Source: Streptococcus equinus
GTDB taxonomy: Bacteria; Bacillota; Bacilli; Lactobacillales; Streptococcaceae
Reading direction: 5' to 3'
NCBI RefSeq assembly: GCF_900101445.1
Contig: NZ_FNKE01000002.1
Location: forward strand, 1-64,000
DNA: 64,000 bases
The notes under the pieces: model-generated
Databases searched by the model: none
The model's input: only the letters and a program-made list of their open reading frames with translations
What the model was told of the DNA's origin: nothing
Part shown: positions 7,541 to 19,179 of the stretch, piece by piece
Layout: each line of letters opens with the position of its first letter
How positions within the stretch are numbered: the stretch's first letter is position 1
Translations under genes and position numbers: made by a program

Positions 7541-10500
7541 TTGGCAGGACATGAAGTTCAGTACGGGAAACACCGTACACGTCGTAGCTTTTCAAGAATC
7601 AAGGAAGTTCTTGATTTACCTAACTTGATTGAAATTCAAACGGATTCTTTTAAAGACTTCTTGGATAACGGATTAAGAGAAGTTTTTGAAGATGTACTTC
7701 CAATTACAAACTTTACGGATACTATGGAACTTGAATTTGTTGGTTACGAATTGAAAGAGCCTAAGTATACGCTTGAAGAAGCTCGTATCCACGATGCATC
7801 TTACTCAGCACCTATTTTTGTAACCTTCCGTTTGATTAACAAAGAAACAGGAGAAATCAAAACTCAAGAAGTTTTCTTCGGTGATTTCCCAATTATGACT
7901 GAAATGGGTACATTCATCATCAATGGTGGTGAACGTATTATCGTTTCTCAGTTGGTTCGTTCTCCTGGTGTTTATTTCAACGATAAAGTTGATAAAAACG
8001 GTAAAGTTGGTTACGGTTCAACTGTAATCCCTAACCGTGGAGCATGGCTTGAATTAGAAACAGATTCAAAAGACATTGCTTACACACGTATCGACCGTAC
8101 ACGTAAAATTCCATTTACAACACTTGTACGTGCTCTTGGTTTCTCAGGTGATGATGAAATCATGGATATCTTTGGTGACAGCGAACTTGTTCGTAACACT
8201 ATCGAAAAAGATATTCACAAAAACCCAGCAGATTCACGTACTGACGAAGCACTTAAAGAAATTTACGAACGTCTTCGTCCAGGTGAACCAAAAACAGCTG
8301 ATAGCTCACGTAGCTTGCTTGTAGCTCGTTTCTTTGACCCACGTCGTTATGACTTGGCAGCTGTTGGTCGTTACAAAATCAACAAAAAACTTAACATCAA
8401 GACTCGTCTCTTGAACCAAACAATTGCTGAAAACTTGGTTGATGCTGAAACAGGTGAAATCCTTGTTGAAGCTGGTACAGTAATGACACGTGACGTTATC
8501 GATTCAATTGCTGATCAATTGGATGGTGATCTTAACAAATTTGTTTACACACCAAACGATTACGCTGTTGTCACTGAACCTGTTGTTCTTCAAAAATTCA
8601 AAGTTGTATCACCGGTTGATCCAGACCGCGTTGTTACAATCGTTGGTAATGCAAATCCTGATGACAAAGCACGTGCGCTTACACCAGCTGATATCTTGGC
8701 TGAAATGTCATACTTCCTTAACCTTGCTGAAGGTCTAGGTAAAGTTGATGATATCGACCACCTTGGTAATCGTCGTATCCGTGCCGTTGGTGAATTGCTT
8801 GCTAACCAATTCCGTATTGGTCTTGCTCGTATGGAACGTAACGTTCGCGAACGTATGTCAGTACAAGATAACGAAGTGTTGACACCACAACAAATCATCA
8901 ACATCCGTCCTGTAACTGCAGCCGTTAAAGAATTCTTCGGTTCTTCTCAATTGTCACAGTTCATGGACCAACACAACCCACTTTCTGAGTTGTCTCACAA
9001 ACGTCGTTTGTCAGCCTTAGGACCTGGTGGTTTGACTCGTGACCGTGCTGGTTATGAAGTTCGTGACGTGCACTACACTCACTATGGTCGTATGTGTCCG
9101 ATTGAAACTCCTGAAGGACCTAACATCGGTTTGATCAATAACTTGTCTACATACGGACACCTTAACAAATATGGTTTCATCCAAACACCATATCGTAAAG
9201 TTGACCGTGCTACAGGTGTGGTTACAAACGAAATCGTTTGGTTGACTGCCGATGAAGAAGATGAATACACAGTAGCACAGGCTAACTCAAAACTTAACGA
9301 AGACGGAACATTTGCTGAAGACATCGTTATGGGTCGTCACCAAGGTAATAACCAAGAGTTCCCATCAAACATCGTTGACTTCGTTGACGTTTCACCTAAA
9401 CAAGTAGTTGCCGTTGCGACAGCATGTATTCCTTTCCTTGAAAACGATGACTCTAACCGTGCCCTCATGGGTGCCAACATGCAACGTCAAGCGGTGCCAT
9501 TGATCGATCCACACGCACCATATGTTGGTACTGGTATGGAATATCAAGCAGCCCACGATTCAGGTGCTGCCGTCATCGCTAAACACGATGGACGAGTTGT
9601 CTTCTCTGACGCTGAAAAAGTTGAAGTTCGTCGTGAAGATGGTTCACTTGATGTTTACCACATCACTAAATTCCGTCGTTCTAACTCAGGTACAGCTTAT
9701 AACCAACACACACTTGTTAAAGTTGGCGATATCGTTGAAAAAGGTGACTTCATCGCTGATGGTCCTTCAATGGAAAAAGGTGAAATGGCTCTTGGTCAAA
9801 ACCCAATCGTCGCTTACATGACTTGGGATGGTTATAACTATGAAGATGCCATCATCTTGAGTGAACGTCTTGTTAAAGAAGATGTTTACACATCAGTTCA
9901 CTTGGAAGAATTTGAATCAGAAACACGCGATACTAAGTTAGGCCCTGAAGAAATCACTCGCGAAATTCCAAACGTTGGTGAAGAAGCTCTTAAAGACCTT
10001 GACGAAATGGGTATCATCCGTATTGGTGCTGAAGTTAAAGAAGGTGACATCCTTGTAGGTAAAGTAACACCTAAAGGTGAAAAAGACCTTTCTGCTGAAG
10101 AACGTCTTCTTCACGCAATCTTCGGTGATAAATCTCGTGAAGTTCGTGATACATCACTTCGTGTACCACACGGTGGAGATGGTGTCGTTCGTGACGTTAA
10201 AATCTTTACACGTGCTAACGGTGATGAATTGCAATCAGGTGTTAATATGCTCGTTCGTGTTTACATCGCACAAAAACGTAAAATCAAAGTCGGAGATAAA
10301 ATGGCCGGTCGTCACGGTAACAAAGGGGTTGTTTCTCGTGTTGTTCCAGTTGAAGACATGCCTTACCTTCCAGACGGAACTCCAGTCGATATCATGTTGA
10401 ACCCACTTGGGGTGCCATCTCGTATGAACATCGGACAAGTTATGGAACTTCACCTTGGTATGGCTGCTCGTAACCTTGGTATCCACATTGCAACACCGGT

Positions 10501-11110
10501 CTTCGACGGGGCAACTTCAGAAGATCTTTGGGATACTGTTAACGAAGCTGGTATGGCTAGCGACGCTAAGACAGTTCTTTACGATGGACGTACTGGTGAA
10601 CCATTTGATAACCGTGTGTCAGTTGGTGTCATGTACATGATCAAACTTCACCACATGGTTGATGATAAACTTCACGCACGTTCAGTTGGTCCTTACTCAC
10701 TCGTTACACAACAACCTCTTGGTGGTAAAGCACAATTTGGTGGACAACGTTTCGGTGAAATGGAAGTTTGGGCTTTGGAAGCTTACGGTGCATCAAACGT
10801 CCTTCAAGAAATCTTGACTTACAAGTCAGATGATGTGACTGGTCGTCTTAAAGCTTATGAAGCCATCACTAAAGGTAAACCAATTCCAAAACCAGGTGTG
10901 CCAGAATCATTCCGAGTACTTGTTAAAGAATTGCAATCACTTGGTCTTGACATGCGCGTGCTTGACGAAGATGACAACGAAGTTGAACTTCGTGACCTTG
11001 ATGAAGGTGAAGATGACGACGTAATGCACGTTGATGATCTTGAAAAAGCTCGTCAAAAACAAGAAACAGAAGAAGCTGAAAAAGCTGAAGTTTCTGCAGA
11101 AGAAAAATAA
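7541..11110 (+). CDS. rpoB: RNA polymerase beta subunit
   Basis: Beta subunit of RNA polymerase, 1189 aa from a TTG start. The TTG at 7541 follows GAAGGA by nine bases and begins (M)[10 protein letters not shown], as in other streptococcal RpoB. The upstream in-frame TTG at 7463 lacks an RBS and adds unrelated residues. The rifampicin region [25 protein letters not shown] lies near residues 465-490 with the usual sensitive-type residues. The C-terminal tail is acidic. It is followed by rpoC after 178 bases. Confidence 0.97.
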   Translation: MAGHEVQYGKHRTRRSFSRIKEVLDLPNLIEIQTDSFKDFLDNGLREVFEDVLPITNFTDTMELEFVGYELKEPKYTLEEARIHDASYSAPIFVTFRLINKETGEIKTQEVFFGDFPIMTEMGTFIINGGERIIVSQLVRSPGVYFNDKVDKNGKVGYGSTVIPNRGAWLELETDSKDIAYTRIDRTRKIPFTTLVRALGFSGDDEIMDIFGDSELVRNTIEKDIHKNPADSRTDEALKEIYERLRPGEPKTADSSRSLLVARFFDPRRYDLAAVGRYKINKKLNIKTRLLNQTIAENLVDAETGEILVEAGTVMTRDVIDSIADQLDGDLNKFVYTPNDYAVVTEPVVLQKFKVVSPVDPDRVVTIVGNANPDDKARALTPADILAEMSYFLNLAEGLGKVDDIDHLGNRRIRAVGELLANQFRIGLARMERNVRERMSVQDNEVLTPQQIINIRPVTAAVKEFFGSSQLSQFMDQHNPLSELSHKRRLSALGPGGLTRDRAGYEVRDVHYTHYGRMCPIETPEGPNIGLINNLSTYGHLNKYGFIQTPYRKVDRATGVVTNEIVWLTADEEDEYTVAQANSKLNEDGTFAEDIVMGRHQGNNQEFPSNIVDFVDVSPKQVVAVATACIPFLENDDSNRALMGANMQRQAVPLIDPHAPYVGTGMEYQAAHDSGAAVIAKHDGRVVFSDAEKVEVRREDGSLDVYHITKFRRSNSGTAYNQHTLVKVGDIVEKGDFIADGPSMEKGEMALGQNPIVAYMTWDGYNYEDAIILSERLVKEDVYTSVHLEEFESETRDTKLGPEEITREIPNVGEEALKDLDEMGIIRIGAEVKEGDILVGKVTPKGEKDLSAEERLLHAIFGDKSREVRDTSLRVPHGGDGVVRDVKIFTRANGDELQSGVNMLVRVYIAQKRKIKVGDKMAGRHGNKGVVSRVVPVEDMPYLPDGTPVDIMLNPLGVPSRMNIGQVMELHLGMAARNLGIHIATPVFDGATSEDLWDTVNEAGMASDAKTVLYDGRTGEPFDNRVSVGVMYMIKLHHMVDDKLHARSVGPYSLVTQQPLGGKAQFGGQRFGEMEVWALEAYGASNVLQEILTYKSDDVTGRLKAYEAITKGKPIPKPGVPESFRVLVKELQSLGLDMRVLDEDDNEVELRDLDEGEDDDVMHVDDLEKARQKQETEEAEKAEVSAEEK

Positions 11111-11288
11111 TAATAGGAAAGAACAATTTGGGCATAAGAGTTGCAAGTAAATTTTGCTTCTCTTAGTCGGATTGTTTGGATAAGTCCTATAACGATAAAT
11201 GATGTCTTACAGTCAATGATTTGTAAGTCATGACAGTTAGAAAGTAGCTCAGCTATTTTCAAAAGTACAATAAAGAAAGGTAAAACTA

Positions 11289-14200
11289 GTGGTTGACGTA
11301 AATCGTTTTAAAAGTATGCAAATCACATTAGCCTCACCAAGTAAGGTCCGTTCATGGTCTTATGGTGAAGTTAAAAAACCTGAAACAATCAACTATCGTA
11401 CGCTCAAACCAGAACGTGAAGGTCTTTTTGATGAAGTTATCTTCGGACCTACAAAAGACTGGGAATGTGCTTGTGGTAAATATAAACGTATTCGTTATAA
11501 AGGAATTGTTTGTGACCGCTGTGGTGTTGAAGTAACACGTGCTAAAGTTCGTCGTGAACGTATGGGTCACATCGAATTGAAAGCTCCAGTATCACACATT
11601 TGGTACTTCAAAGGTATTCCATCACGTATGGGACTTACTTTGGACATGAGCCCACGTGCACTTGAAGAAGTTATCTACTTCGCTGCTTACGTGGTTATCG
11701 ATCCAAAAGATACTCCGCTTGAACCAAAATCACTTTTGACAGAACGCGAATACCGTGAAAAAATCCAAGAATATGGACAAGGTTCATTCGTAGCTAAAAT
11801 GGGTGCGGAAGCTATCCAAGATCTTCTTAAACGCGTTGATTTGAAATCTGAAATCGCTGAACTTAAAGAAGAATTGAAAACAGCAACTGGTCAAAAACGT
11901 ATCAAAGCTGTTCGTCGTTTGGATGTTCTTGATGCCTTCTACAAATCTGGTAACAAACCAGAATGGATGGTACTTAACATCTTGCCAGTTATTCCACCAG
12001 ATCTTCGTCCAATGGTTCAATTGGATGGTGGACGTTTCGCTGCATCTGACTTGAACGACCTTTACCGTCGTGTTATCAACCGTAACAACCGTTTGGCTCG
12101 TTTGCTTGAATTGAATGCCCCTGGTATCATCGTGCAAAACGAAAAACGTATGTTGCAAGAAGCTGTCGATGCTCTTATCGATAACGGTCGTCGTGGTCGT
12201 CCAATCACAGGTCCTGGTAGTCGTCCTCTTAAATCTTTGAGTCACATGCTTAAAGGTAAACAAGGTCGTTTCCGTCAAAACTTGCTTGGTAAACGTGTTG
12301 ACTTCTCTGGACGTTCAGTTATCGCCGTTGGTCCAACACTTAAAATGTATCAATGTGGTGTGCCACGTGAAATGGCTATCGAATTGTTCAAACCATTCGT
12401 AATGCGTGAAATCGTTGCTCGTGATTACGCTGGTAACGTTAAAGCTGCTAAACGTATGGTTGAACGTGGAGATGAACGTATTTGGGATATTCTTGAAGAA
12501 GTTATCAAAGAACACCCAGTACTTCTTAACCGCGCACCGACTCTTCACCGTTTGGGTATCCAAGCCTTTGAACCAGTCCTTATCGATGGTAAAGCACTTC
12601 GTCTTCACCCACTTGTTTGTGAAGCCTACAATGCCGACTTCGATGGTGACCAAATGGCCATCCACGTACCACTTTCTGAAGAAGCTCAAGCAGAAGCACG
12701 TCTTCTTATGCTTGCCGCAGAACACATCCTTAACCCTAAAGATGGTAAACCAGTCGTAACACCATCTCAAGATATGGTTCTTGGTAACTACTACCTAACT
12801 ATGGAAGAACCAGGTCGTGAAGGTGAAGGAATGATCTTCAAAGACCGTGATGAAGCAGTTATGGCATACCGTAACGGTTATGTTCACTTGCACACACGTG
12901 TTGGTATCACAGTTGATAGCATGCCAAACAAACCATGGACTGATGAACAAAAACACAAAATCATGGTTACAACTGTTGGTAAGATCCTCTTTAACGACAT
13001 CATGCCTGATGATCTACCTTACCTTCAAGAACCAAACAATGCTAACTTGACTGAAAAAACTCCAGATAAATACTTCTTGGCACCTGGTCAAGATATCCAC
13101 ACTGTTATTGACAGCTTGGACATCAACGTTCCATTCAAGAAGAAAAATCTTGGTAACATTATCGCGGAAATCTTTAAACGTTTCCGTACAACAGAAACAT
13201 CAGCCTTCCTTGACCGCTTGAAAGACCTTGGTTACTACCATTCAACTCTTGCTGGTTTGACAGTGGGTATCGCCGATATCCCAGTTATCGATAACAAACA
13301 AGAAATTATCGATGCAGCCCACACGAAAGTTGAACAAATTAACAAAGCCTTCCGTCGTGGTTTGATGACTGATGATGACCGTTATGTTGCTGTTACAACA
13401 ACATGGCGTGAAGCTAAAGAAGAACTTGAACAACGTCTGATTGAAACACAAGATCCTAAGAACCCTATCGTTATGATGATGGACTCAGGAGCTCGTGGTA
13501 ACATCTCTAACTTCTCACAACTTGCCGGTATGCGTGGTTTGATGGCTGCTCCGAACGGACGTATCATGGAATTGCCTATCTTGTCTAACTTCCGTGAAGG
13601 TTTGTCTGTCTTGGAAATGTTCTTCTCAACTCACGGTGCTCGTAAAGGTATGACCGATACAGCCCTTAAGACTGCCGACTCTGGTTACCTTACTCGTCGT
13701 TTGGTTGACGTTGCCCAAGATGTTATCATTCGTGAAGACGATTGTGGAACTGACCGTGGTCTTGTCATCCGTGCTATCACTGATGGTAAAGAAGTTACAG
13801 AAACTCTTGAAGAACGTCTTGTTGGTCGTTACACTAAGAAATCTGTTAAACACCCTGAAACTGGCGAAGTTATCGTTGGTCCAGACGTATTGATTACTGA
13901 AGATATGGCAGCTGAAATTGTTAAAGCTGGTGTTGAAGAAGTAACAATCCGTTCAGTATTTACATGTAACACTCGTCATGGTGTATGTCGTCACTGTTAT
14001 GGTGTCAACCTTGCTACAGGTGATGCGGTTGAAGTTGGTGAAGCAGTTGGTACAATTGCCGCTCAATCTATCGGTGAACCTGGTACACAGCTTACAATGC
14101 GTACCTTCCACACGGGTGGTGTTGCGTCAAATACCGATATCACACAAGGTCTTCCTCGTATCCAAGAAATCTTTGAAGCTCGTAACCCTAAAGGGGAAGC

Positions 14201-14924
14201 AGTTATCACTGAAGTTAAAGGTACTGTTGTTGACATCGAAGAAGATGCTTCTACACGTACTAAGAAAGTTTACGTTCAAGGTAAGACTGGTATGGGTGAA
14301 TACGTGGTACCATTCACAGCTCGTATGAAAGTAGCTGTTGGTGACGAAGTTCACCGTGGTGCTCCACTTACTGAAGGTTCTATCCAACCTAAACGTCTCC
14401 TTGAAGTTCGTGATACATTATCAGTTGAAACTTACCTTCTTGCCGAAGTACAAAAAGTATACCGTAGCCAAGGGGTAGAAATCGGTGATAAACACGTCGA
14501 AGTAATGGTTCGTCAAATGCTTCGTAAAGTTCGTATCATGGATCCTGGTGATACAGATCTTCTTCCAGGTACACTTATGGATATCGCAGACTTCACAGAT
14601 GCTAACAAAGATGTTGTTATCTCTGGTGGTATTCCTGCAACTGCACGTCCAGTACTTATGGGTATTACTAAAGCTTCGCTTGAAACTAACTCATTCTTGT
14701 CAGCTGCATCATTCCAAGAAACAACTCGTGTTCTTACAGATGCTGCTATCCGTGGTAAAAAAGATCACCTTCTTGGTCTTAAAGAAAATGTTATCATCGG
14801 TAAAATCATTCCAGCTGGTACAGGTATGGCACGTTACCGTAACCTTGAACCACAAGCTGTTAATGAACTTGAAACAAGTGAAGAAGCAGAAGTTGAAGCA
14901 ACTGCAACAACAGACGCTGAATAA
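11289..14924 (+). CDS. rpoC: RNA polymerase beta' subunit
   Basis: Catalytic beta' subunit of 1211 aa with a GTG start behind AAAGAAAGG. The N-terminal zinc-binding cysteines are C60, C62, C75 and C78. The absolutely conserved NADFDGDQ motif, with the three Mg-binding aspartates, lies at about 449-456. It is co-transcribed with rpoB. The 178-base spacer between them holds an imperfect hairpin (AAGAG-TGCAA with TTTGC-CTCTT) but no clear terminator. A strong terminator follows the gene. Confidence 0.97.
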   Translation: MVDVNRFKSMQITLASPSKVRSWSYGEVKKPETINYRTLKPEREGLFDEVIFGPTKDWECACGKYKRIRYKGIVCDRCGVEVTRAKVRRERMGHIELKAPVSHIWYFKGIPSRMGLTLDMSPRALEEVIYFAAYVVIDPKDTPLEPKSLLTEREYREKIQEYGQGSFVAKMGAEAIQDLLKRVDLKSEIAELKEELKTATGQKRIKAVRRLDVLDAFYKSGNKPEWMVLNILPVIPPDLRPMVQLDGGRFAASDLNDLYRRVINRNNRLARLLELNAPGIIVQNEKRMLQEAVDALIDNGRRGRPITGPGSRPLKSLSHMLKGKQGRFRQNLLGKRVDFSGRSVIAVGPTLKMYQCGVPREMAIELFKPFVMREIVARDYAGNVKAAKRMVERGDERIWDILEEVIKEHPVLLNRAPTLHRLGIQAFEPVLIDGKALRLHPLVCEAYNADFDGDQMAIHVPLSEEAQAEARLLMLAAEHILNPKDGKPVVTPSQDMVLGNYYLTMEEPGREGEGMIFKDRDEAVMAYRNGYVHLHTRVGITVDSMPNKPWTDEQKHKIMVTTVGKILFNDIMPDDLPYLQEPNNANLTEKTPDKYFLAPGQDIHTVIDSLDINVPFKKKNLGNIIAEIFKRFRTTETSAFLDRLKDLGYYHSTLAGLTVGIADIPVIDNKQEIIDAAHTKVEQINKAFRRGLMTDDDRYVAVTTTWREAKEELEQRLIETQDPKNPIVMMMDSGARGNISNFSQLAGMRGLMAAPNGRIMELPILSNFREGLSVLEMFFSTHGARKGMTDTALKTADSGYLTRRLVDVAQDVIIREDDCGTDRGLVIRAITDGKEVTETLEERLVGRYTKKSVKHPETGEVIVGPDVLITEDMAAEIVKAGVEEVTIRSVFTCNTRHGVCRHCYGVNLATGDAVEVGEAVGTIAAQSIGEPGTQLTMRTFHTGGVASNTDITQGLPRIQEIFEARNPKGEAVITEVKGTVVDIEEDASTRTKKVYVQGKTGMGEYVVPFTARMKVAVGDEVHRGAPLTEGSIQPKRLLEVRDTLSVETYLLAEVQKVYRSQGVEIGDKHVEVMVRQMLRKVRIMDPGDTDLLPGTLMDIADFTDANKDVVISGGIPATARPVLMGITKASLETNSFLSAASFQETTRVLTDAAIRGKKDHLLGLKENVIIGKIIPAGTGMARYRNLEPQAVNELETSEEAEVEATATTDAE

Positions 14925-14953
14925 TCTGATTTCACATTTGAGTTTAATAAATG

Positions 14954-14984
14954 AAAAGGCCTGAGTTTATCTCAGGCCTTTTTG
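14954..14984 (+). terminator. rpoBC terminator
   Basis: The arms AAAAGGCCTGAG and CTCAGGCCTTTTT flank a TTTAT loop, a strong intrinsic terminator. Confidence 0.9.
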
Positions 14985-15079
14985 TTGAGCTGTTTTAGAT
15001 GATAATGGTTATAAATAAGCAAATATATTTTAAAATAGCTTTAATTCTTATATAATAAAGACCATAAGGAAGTGAAAAA

Positions 15080-15448
15080 ATGTATCAAGTAATCAAAATG
15101 TTTGGGGACTGGGAACCCTGGTGGTTTTTGGATGATTGGCAGGATGATATCATCGAAGAACAAACTTTTGAATACTTTGAAGAAGCTGTGTCATTTTACA
15201 AATCAGAATGGCAATCGTTAAGAATGAACCTGCCGAGTTGTAAGTGCCATGATAATTTTCAAGCTGCTTTCTGGGATCAAACCGAAAAACGCTGGTGTGA
15301 AAATTGTGGTGATTATTTGCAGCAATATCATTCTCTTTTAATCTTAAAGGATGGGCAAGAATTGACTAAAGAGCATTTTGCTTATCATTTTAATGTTCGA
15401 AATGACGAACCAAGCCCCAGACCTCAAAGTTGTAAATTTAAACCTTAA
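15080..15448 (+). CDS. DUF1033 family protein
   Basis: Small protein of 122 aa matching the DUF1033 family usually found just ahead of the competence pilus operon in streptococci. It is rich in Trp and acidic residues at the N-terminus (FGDWEPWWFLDDW) and has two Cys pairs (CKC and CENC) that could bind metal. No function is known to me. It is separated from comYA by a terminator, so it is probably not part of the ComX regulon. Confidence 0.8.
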   Translation: MYQVIKMFGDWEPWWFLDDWQDDIIEEQTFEYFEEAVSFYKSEWQSLRMNLPSCKCHDNFQAAFWDQTEKRWCENCGDYLQQYHSLLILKDGQELTKEHFAYHFNVRNDEPSPRPQSCKFKP

Positions 15449-15449
15449 T

Positions 15450-15475
15450 CATGGAAGTTTTCCATGGTTTTTTTC
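15450..15475 (+). terminator. Terminator between DUF1033 and comYA
   Basis: The hairpin CATGGAA-GTT-TTCCATG is followed by a T run. An in-frame ATG upstream of comYA at 15451 lies inside this hairpin, which argues against that start. Confidence 0.8.
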
Positions 15476-15492
15476 TTTTTTTGAGATTTTTT

Positions 15493-15500
15493 TACGAATA
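15493..15500 (+). promoter_or_regulatory. cin-box (ComX/SigX promoter) of comYA-G
   Basis: TACGAATA, the exact streptococcal cin-box recognised by the competence sigma factor ComX, lies 20 bases before the comYA ATG behind a T-rich tract. It marks the operon as a late competence gene set. Confidence 0.85.
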
Positions 15501-15519
15501 TAAAAGTGAGGAGGTCAAC

Positions 15520-16461
15520 ATGATTCAGGAAAAAGCAAAGCAGCTGATTAAGGATGCTGTTGAAAAGAATGCGCAAGATATTTACATTGTTCCTAAGAAG
15601 GAGCGCTATGAAATTTATCAACGTGTTGGTGATGAACGTCAGTTTATCCAAGAGCTTGCTAGTGATGAGATGACAAGCGTGATTAGTCACTTTAAATTTG
15701 TGGCTGGGATGAATGTTGGTGAGAAGCGTCGTAGTCAGCTAGGCTCTTGTGATTATGAATTTGCTGAGGGTGAAGAGATTTCGCTGCGTTTATCCACTGT
15801 TGGAGATTATCGCGGGCGTGAGAGCCTGGTCATTAGACTTCTTTATTCAGGACGTCATGATTTGCAATATTGGTTCGATGGGATGAAAAATATTCTAGAA
15901 GCGATTGATAGTCGAGGTCTTTATCTTTTTTCCGGGCCGGTAGGGAGTGGAAAGACCACTCTCATGTATCAATTGGTTCGTGAAAAGTTCCCCGATAAGC
16001 AAGTTATTACGATAGAAGACCCTGTTGAGATTAAGCAAGACAATATGTTGCAGCTGCAGCTTAATGATGAGATTGGTATGACTTATGATAATCTCATTAA
16101 ATTATCGCTTCGCCATAGACCTGATATTTTAATTATTGGAGAGATCCGTGATAGTGAGACAGCGCGTGCGGTTATTAGAGCTAGTCTAACGGGTGTACTC
16201 GTCTTTTCAACCATTCATGCGAAAAGTATTCCAGGTGTTTATGCTAGGTTACTGGAGCTGGGGGTTAGTAGACAAGAACTTGAAAATAGTTTACGAGCTA
16301 TCATTTATCAACGATTAATTGGCGGTGGAGGTGTTGTGGATTTTGCCAAAGGAGATTTTGAACAGTATCCCCCAACAAGGTGGAATGAGCAAATTGAAAG
16401 CCTTGCTAGGGACGGACATATTAGCTTTGAGGAAGCAAAAATCGAAAAAATTGCCCTTTAA
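15520..16461 (+). CDS. comYA: Competence pilus assembly ATPase ComYA (ComGA)
   Basis: Type II/IV secretion ATPase of 313 aa that drives assembly of the DNA-uptake pseudopilus from the cytoplasmic side. Walker A is GPVGSGKTT (about 139-147), followed by the Asp box EDPVEIKQ and Walker B-type IIGEIRDSETA. The ATG at 15520 follows GAGGAGG and sits just after the cin-box. The 3' end overlaps comYB. Confidence 0.95.
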   Translation: MIQEKAKQLIKDAVEKNAQDIYIVPKKERYEIYQRVGDERQFIQELASDEMTSVISHFKFVAGMNVGEKRRSQLGSCDYEFAEGEEISLRLSTVGDYRGRESLVIRLLYSGRHDLQYWFDGMKNILEAIDSRGLYLFSGPVGSGKTTLMYQLVREKFPDKQVITIEDPVEIKQDNMLQLQLNDEIGMTYDNLIKLSLRHRPDILIIGEIRDSETARAVIRASLTGVLVFSTIHAKSIPGVYARLLELGVSRQELENSLRAIIYQRLIGGGGVVDFAKGDFEQYPPTRWNEQIESLARDGHISFEEAKIEKIAL

Positions 16462-17428
16462 AAAACAGCAGAAGGTGATTCAGTTATTTAACAATCTCTT
16501 TAACAGCGGCTTTAATTTGACAGAAATTGTTTCTTTTTTGAGGCGCAGTCAATTGCTGGCAGAAGTTTATGTGGACAGTATGCAAGAATCTTTGCTAAGC
16601 GGGGCAAGTTTGGCAGATATGATGGCTAGACTGGGCTTTTCAGATACAATTGTCACTCAGATTGCTCTTGCGGATGTTCATGGGAATTGTCAGCAGAGTT
16701 TGTTAAAAATTGATGGCTACTTGGCTAGTATGTCAGTTGTTCGAAAGAAATTGATTGAAGTGGCGACTTATCCTTTGATTTTACTTAGCTTTTTAATTCT
16801 GATTATGTTGGGCTTGAAAAATTATTTGCTGCCGCAGTTGGAAAATCAAAATTTTGCGACTCAGATTATCAGCCATTTTCCTATGATTTTTTTAGGTGGC
16901 TTTGCTCTTTTAGGGTTAGGCATCCTGCTTGGGGTTCTATATGCTAAGCACTTATCGCCGATTTATCTGTATAGTCAGCTGAGTCGTCTGCCAATTTTTG
17001 GTCGATACGTGCGCCTTTACTTGACTGCCTATTATGCGCGTGAGTGGGGAAATCTTATCGGGCAAGGTATTGAGCTTATGGAGATTGTAGAGCTCATGCA
17101 GCGGCAAAAATCGCGCCTCTTTCAGGAAATTGGAAAAGACATGCAAAAAGCTTTGTTGTCTGGTCAGTCTTTTCATCAGAAAGTGCTGGATTACCCTTTC
17201 TTTTTGCGTGAACTTAGTTTAATGATTGAATACGGCGAGGTCAAGTCAAAATTAGATCGTGAGTTAGATATTTATGCCGAAGAGACTTGGCAGAATTTCT
17301 TTAGTCAATTGACGCAGGCAACGCAGCTGATTCAGCCTTTGGTCTTTGTCTTTGTTGCTTTAATCATCGTTTTAATTTATGTGGCAATGCTTTTGCCAAT
17401 GTATCAAAATATGGGAGGAAATTTTTAA
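16385..17428 (+). CDS. comYB: Competence pilus membrane platform protein ComYB (ComGB)
   Basis: GspF/PilC-type inner membrane platform of about 347 aa. The segment LIEVATYPLILLSFLILIMLGLKNYLLPQ and its C-terminal partner ALIIVLIYVAMLLPMYQNMG match pneumococcal CglB closely. The start is uncertain: the ATG at 16385 gives a family-like length, and a TTG at 16427 is an alternative closer to where CglB begins. It overlaps comYA in another frame and shares one base with the comYC start. Confidence 0.88.
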   Translation: MSKLKALLGTDILALRKQKSKKLPFKKQQKVIQLFNNLFNSGFNLTEIVSFLRRSQLLAEVYVDSMQESLLSGASLADMMARLGFSDTIVTQIALADVHGNCQQSLLKIDGYLASMSVVRKKLIEVATYPLILLSFLILIMLGLKNYLLPQLENQNFATQIISHFPMIFLGGFALLGLGILLGVLYAKHLSPIYLYSQLSRLPIFGRYVRLYLTAYYAREWGNLIGQGIELMEIVELMQRQKSRLFQEIGKDMQKALLSGQSFHQKVLDYPFFLRELSLMIEYGEVKSKLDRELDIYAEETWQNFFSQLTQATQLIQPLVFVFVALIIVLIYVAMLLPMYQNMGGNF

Positions 17429-17721
17429 TGAAAAAAATCTGGAAAAAACTACGTAAAAAGTCTGTGGAAGCTTTCACACTTGTGGAGATGCTGATTGTTT
17501 TGCTAATCATTGGTGTCTTGATGCTATTATTTGTGCCAAATTTGAGTAAGCAAAAGGATGTTGTGCATGAAAAAGGAGATGCTGCCGTTGTCAAAGTTGT
17601 CGAAAGTCAGATGGACCTTTATGAGGTGAAGACAGGCGATAAGGCAAGTGTTGATGATTTAGTAGACATTGGCTACATTACAAAAGAGCAAGCCAAAACC
17701 TATAATGAAGCTAAAAAATAA
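17428..17721 (+). CDS. comYC: Major competence pseudopilin ComYC (ComGC)
   Basis: Type IV pilin-like protein of 97 aa, the main subunit of the transformation pilus. A basic leader ends at Ala15, then FTLVEM begins the mature protein with Glu at position +5, the classic prepilin peptidase site. The hydrophobic helix LIVLLIIGVLMLLFVPNL follows. The ATG overlaps the comYB stop, showing tight coupling. Confidence 0.95.
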   Translation: MKKIWKKLRKKSVEAFTLVEMLIVLLIIGVLMLLFVPNLSKQKDVVHEKGDAAVVKVVESQMDLYEVKTGDKASVDDLVDIGYITKEQAKTYNEAKK

Positions 17722-18136
17722 AACTCTTCGCGCCTTTACCCTCATCGAAAGTTTGTTGACCTTAGCAATTTCTTGTTTCATGGTCATCATGCTATCAGGT
17801 TCGGTCAATCATATTTTTCAATCAGTCGATGAAACTCTGTTCTTTCTTTCCTTTGAAAATCTTTATCGTGACACACAAAAATTGGCTAGTGTTAAGCAGG
17901 AAAGTCAAACTTTGCAGATATCGCAAGATGCTATCTCAAATGGGGTCACTAGTGTTAAGATTCCCGAAACTGTATCGGTTGCTCAAAACTATCAACTTGT
18001 TTTTGATAAAGCAGGGGGCAATTCGTCTCTTACAAAGATACAGTTTCATACAGAAACCCAGGCAATCGATTATCAATTGTACATAGGAAGTGGTAACTAT
18101 AAAAAAACAGAAACTAAAAGCTTATATACTCCTTGA
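17705..18136 (+). CDS. comYD: Minor competence pseudopilin ComYD (ComGD)
   Basis: Minor pilin of 143 aa with prepilin site A10/FTLIES (Glu +5) and a hydrophobic N-terminal helix. The ATG at 17705 lies inside the end of comYC. Minor pseudopilins are thought to initiate or tip the pilus. The longer frame starting at 17669 has no RBS. Confidence 0.9.
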   Translation: MKLKNKTLRAFTLIESLLTLAISCFMVIMLSGSVNHIFQSVDETLFFLSFENLYRDTQKLASVKQESQTLQISQDAISNGVTSVKIPETVSVAQNYQLVFDKAGGNSSLTKIQFHTETQAIDYQLYIGSGNYKKTETKSLYTP

Positions 18137-18383
18137 GGGCTTAGTAGCTCTTGCTTTATTAGCAACGATTACCAGTCTGGTCTTAGGAGAAATGGACCGT
18201 AGTCGCACTCAAATGCAAGAGAGTTTGCATCAGCAAGAAGTACTTAATGTAGCGACCATGGCCGTTCAAACAGGACAAAATCATTTGGCCATTAATGGGG
18301 TTGAGGTGCGTATGGTTAAGCATGATAATGAGATTTCCATTTATGATGGGCAAAATGAGGTGCTGCATGTCACGAAAAATTAG
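18090..18383 (+). CDS. comYE: Minor competence pseudopilin ComYE (ComGE)
   Basis: Minor pilin of 97 aa with a GTG start behind AGGAA. The N-terminus KLKAYILLEGLVALALLA is a prepilin-like signal with Tyr at +1 and Glu at +5. The C-terminal part (TGQNHLAINGVEVRMV) resembles pneumococcal CglE. It overlaps comYD by 47 bases. Confidence 0.88.
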   Translation: MVTIKKQKLKAYILLEGLVALALLATITSLVLGEMDRSRTQMQESLHQQEVLNVATMAVQTGQNHLAINGVEVRMVKHDNEISIYDGQNEVLHVTKN

Positions 18384-18804
18384 GTTAAGAGCTTTTACCC
18401 TTTTAGAGAGCTTAGTGGCTTTGCTGGTTATCTCAGGTTCCATATTGGTTTATCAAGGATTGACTCAAAGTATTTCAAGTAATATCCATTATTTATCGGT
18501 TAATCAAGAAGAAAAATGGTTGCTCTTTTCTCAGCAGCTGCGTTCTGAACTTGCGGGTTGTCAGTTGGATAAAGTTGCTGACAACAAACTCTATGTTAGT
18601 AAAGGTAATCAGCAATTGGCTTATGGCTTGTCTAAGGCTGATGATTTTCGAAAAACAAATGCCTCAGGTCAGGGTTATCAACCCATGCTCTTTGGGGTGA
18701 CGTCATCTAGCATCAGTCAGGATGGCAATAAGGTGATAATTAAACTGCAATTAGGCAGTGATATGGAGAGATGTTTTGTTTACACTTTTGAGACGACAAG
18801 TTAA
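18367..18804 (+). CDS. comYF: Minor competence pseudopilin ComYF (ComGF)
   Basis: Minor pilin of 145 aa. MSRKIRLRA/FTLLES has the standard cleavage site and Glu +5, and ComGF-type sequence follows (WLLFSQQLRSELAGC). I chose the ATG at 18367 because GAGGTG precedes it; in-frame ATGs further upstream would lengthen the leader unusually. It overlaps comYE and comYG. Confidence 0.88.
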   Translation: MSRKIRLRAFTLLESLVALLVISGSILVYQGLTQSISSNIHYLSVNQEEKWLLFSQQLRSELAGCQLDKVADNKLYVSKGNQQLAYGLSKADDFRKTNASGQGYQPMLFGVTSSSISQDGNKVIIKLQLGSDMERCFVYTFETTS

Positions 18805-19126
18805 AGCAGGAATTTTATTATATGCCTTGCTGATGGCAGCTATCTTTGCCCTGCTTTTGCAATTTTATTTGGGGCGCGTGGTTGCAAGTGAACGTCAGCA
18901 TCAGGCACAATTAAAATCGGCTCAAGCTTACCTGATGGCAGAAATGAGTAAGAACTTGGCTGATGAAGAATCAGGACAATGCCAATTTGATAAAGGGACA
19001 GTGAGTTATCACTACGACGATAAAATCTTAGTTGAAACCGTTACGTTAGATAGCAAAGAGGAGTTTCAATACACGTTTTACCTTCCTAAGAAAGAAAAAC
19101 AAGCACTTGAAAAAGAAAGTCACTAG
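18758..19126 (+). CDS. comYG: Competence operon protein ComYG (ComGG)
   Basis: Last pseudopilus protein, at most 122 aa, with one N-terminal hydrophobic helix (GILLYALLMAAIFALLLQFYLGR) like pneumococcal CglG and no canonical Glu +5 site. Two starts are possible: GTG at 18758, or TTG at 18776, which follows GGAGAG by five bases and may be the better one. The stop codon lies within a hairpin that probably ends the operon. Confidence 0.8.
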   Translation: MIWRDVLFTLLRRQVKAGILLYALLMAAIFALLLQFYLGRVVASERQHQAQLKSAQAYLMAEMSKNLADEESGQCQFDKGTVSYHYDDKILVETVTLDSKEEFQYTFYLPKKEKQALEKESH

Positions 19127-19140
19127 TGCTTTCTTTTCAT
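19111..19140 (+). terminator. Weak terminator after comYG
   Basis: AAGAAAG and CTTTCTT flank CAC-TA-GTG, followed by four T. The hairpin includes the comYG stop. The T run is short, so some readthrough into the methyltransferase gene is likely. Confidence 0.55.
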
Positions 19141-19179
19141 TTTCAAGGTTTTTTGATATGATTAGTCTTGGAGGGGAAA

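Noticed and set aside
15451..15519. Longer ComYA starting at ATG 15451
   Set aside because: That ATG is inside the terminator of the preceding gene and upstream of the cin-box. The ATG at 15520 has a strong RBS.
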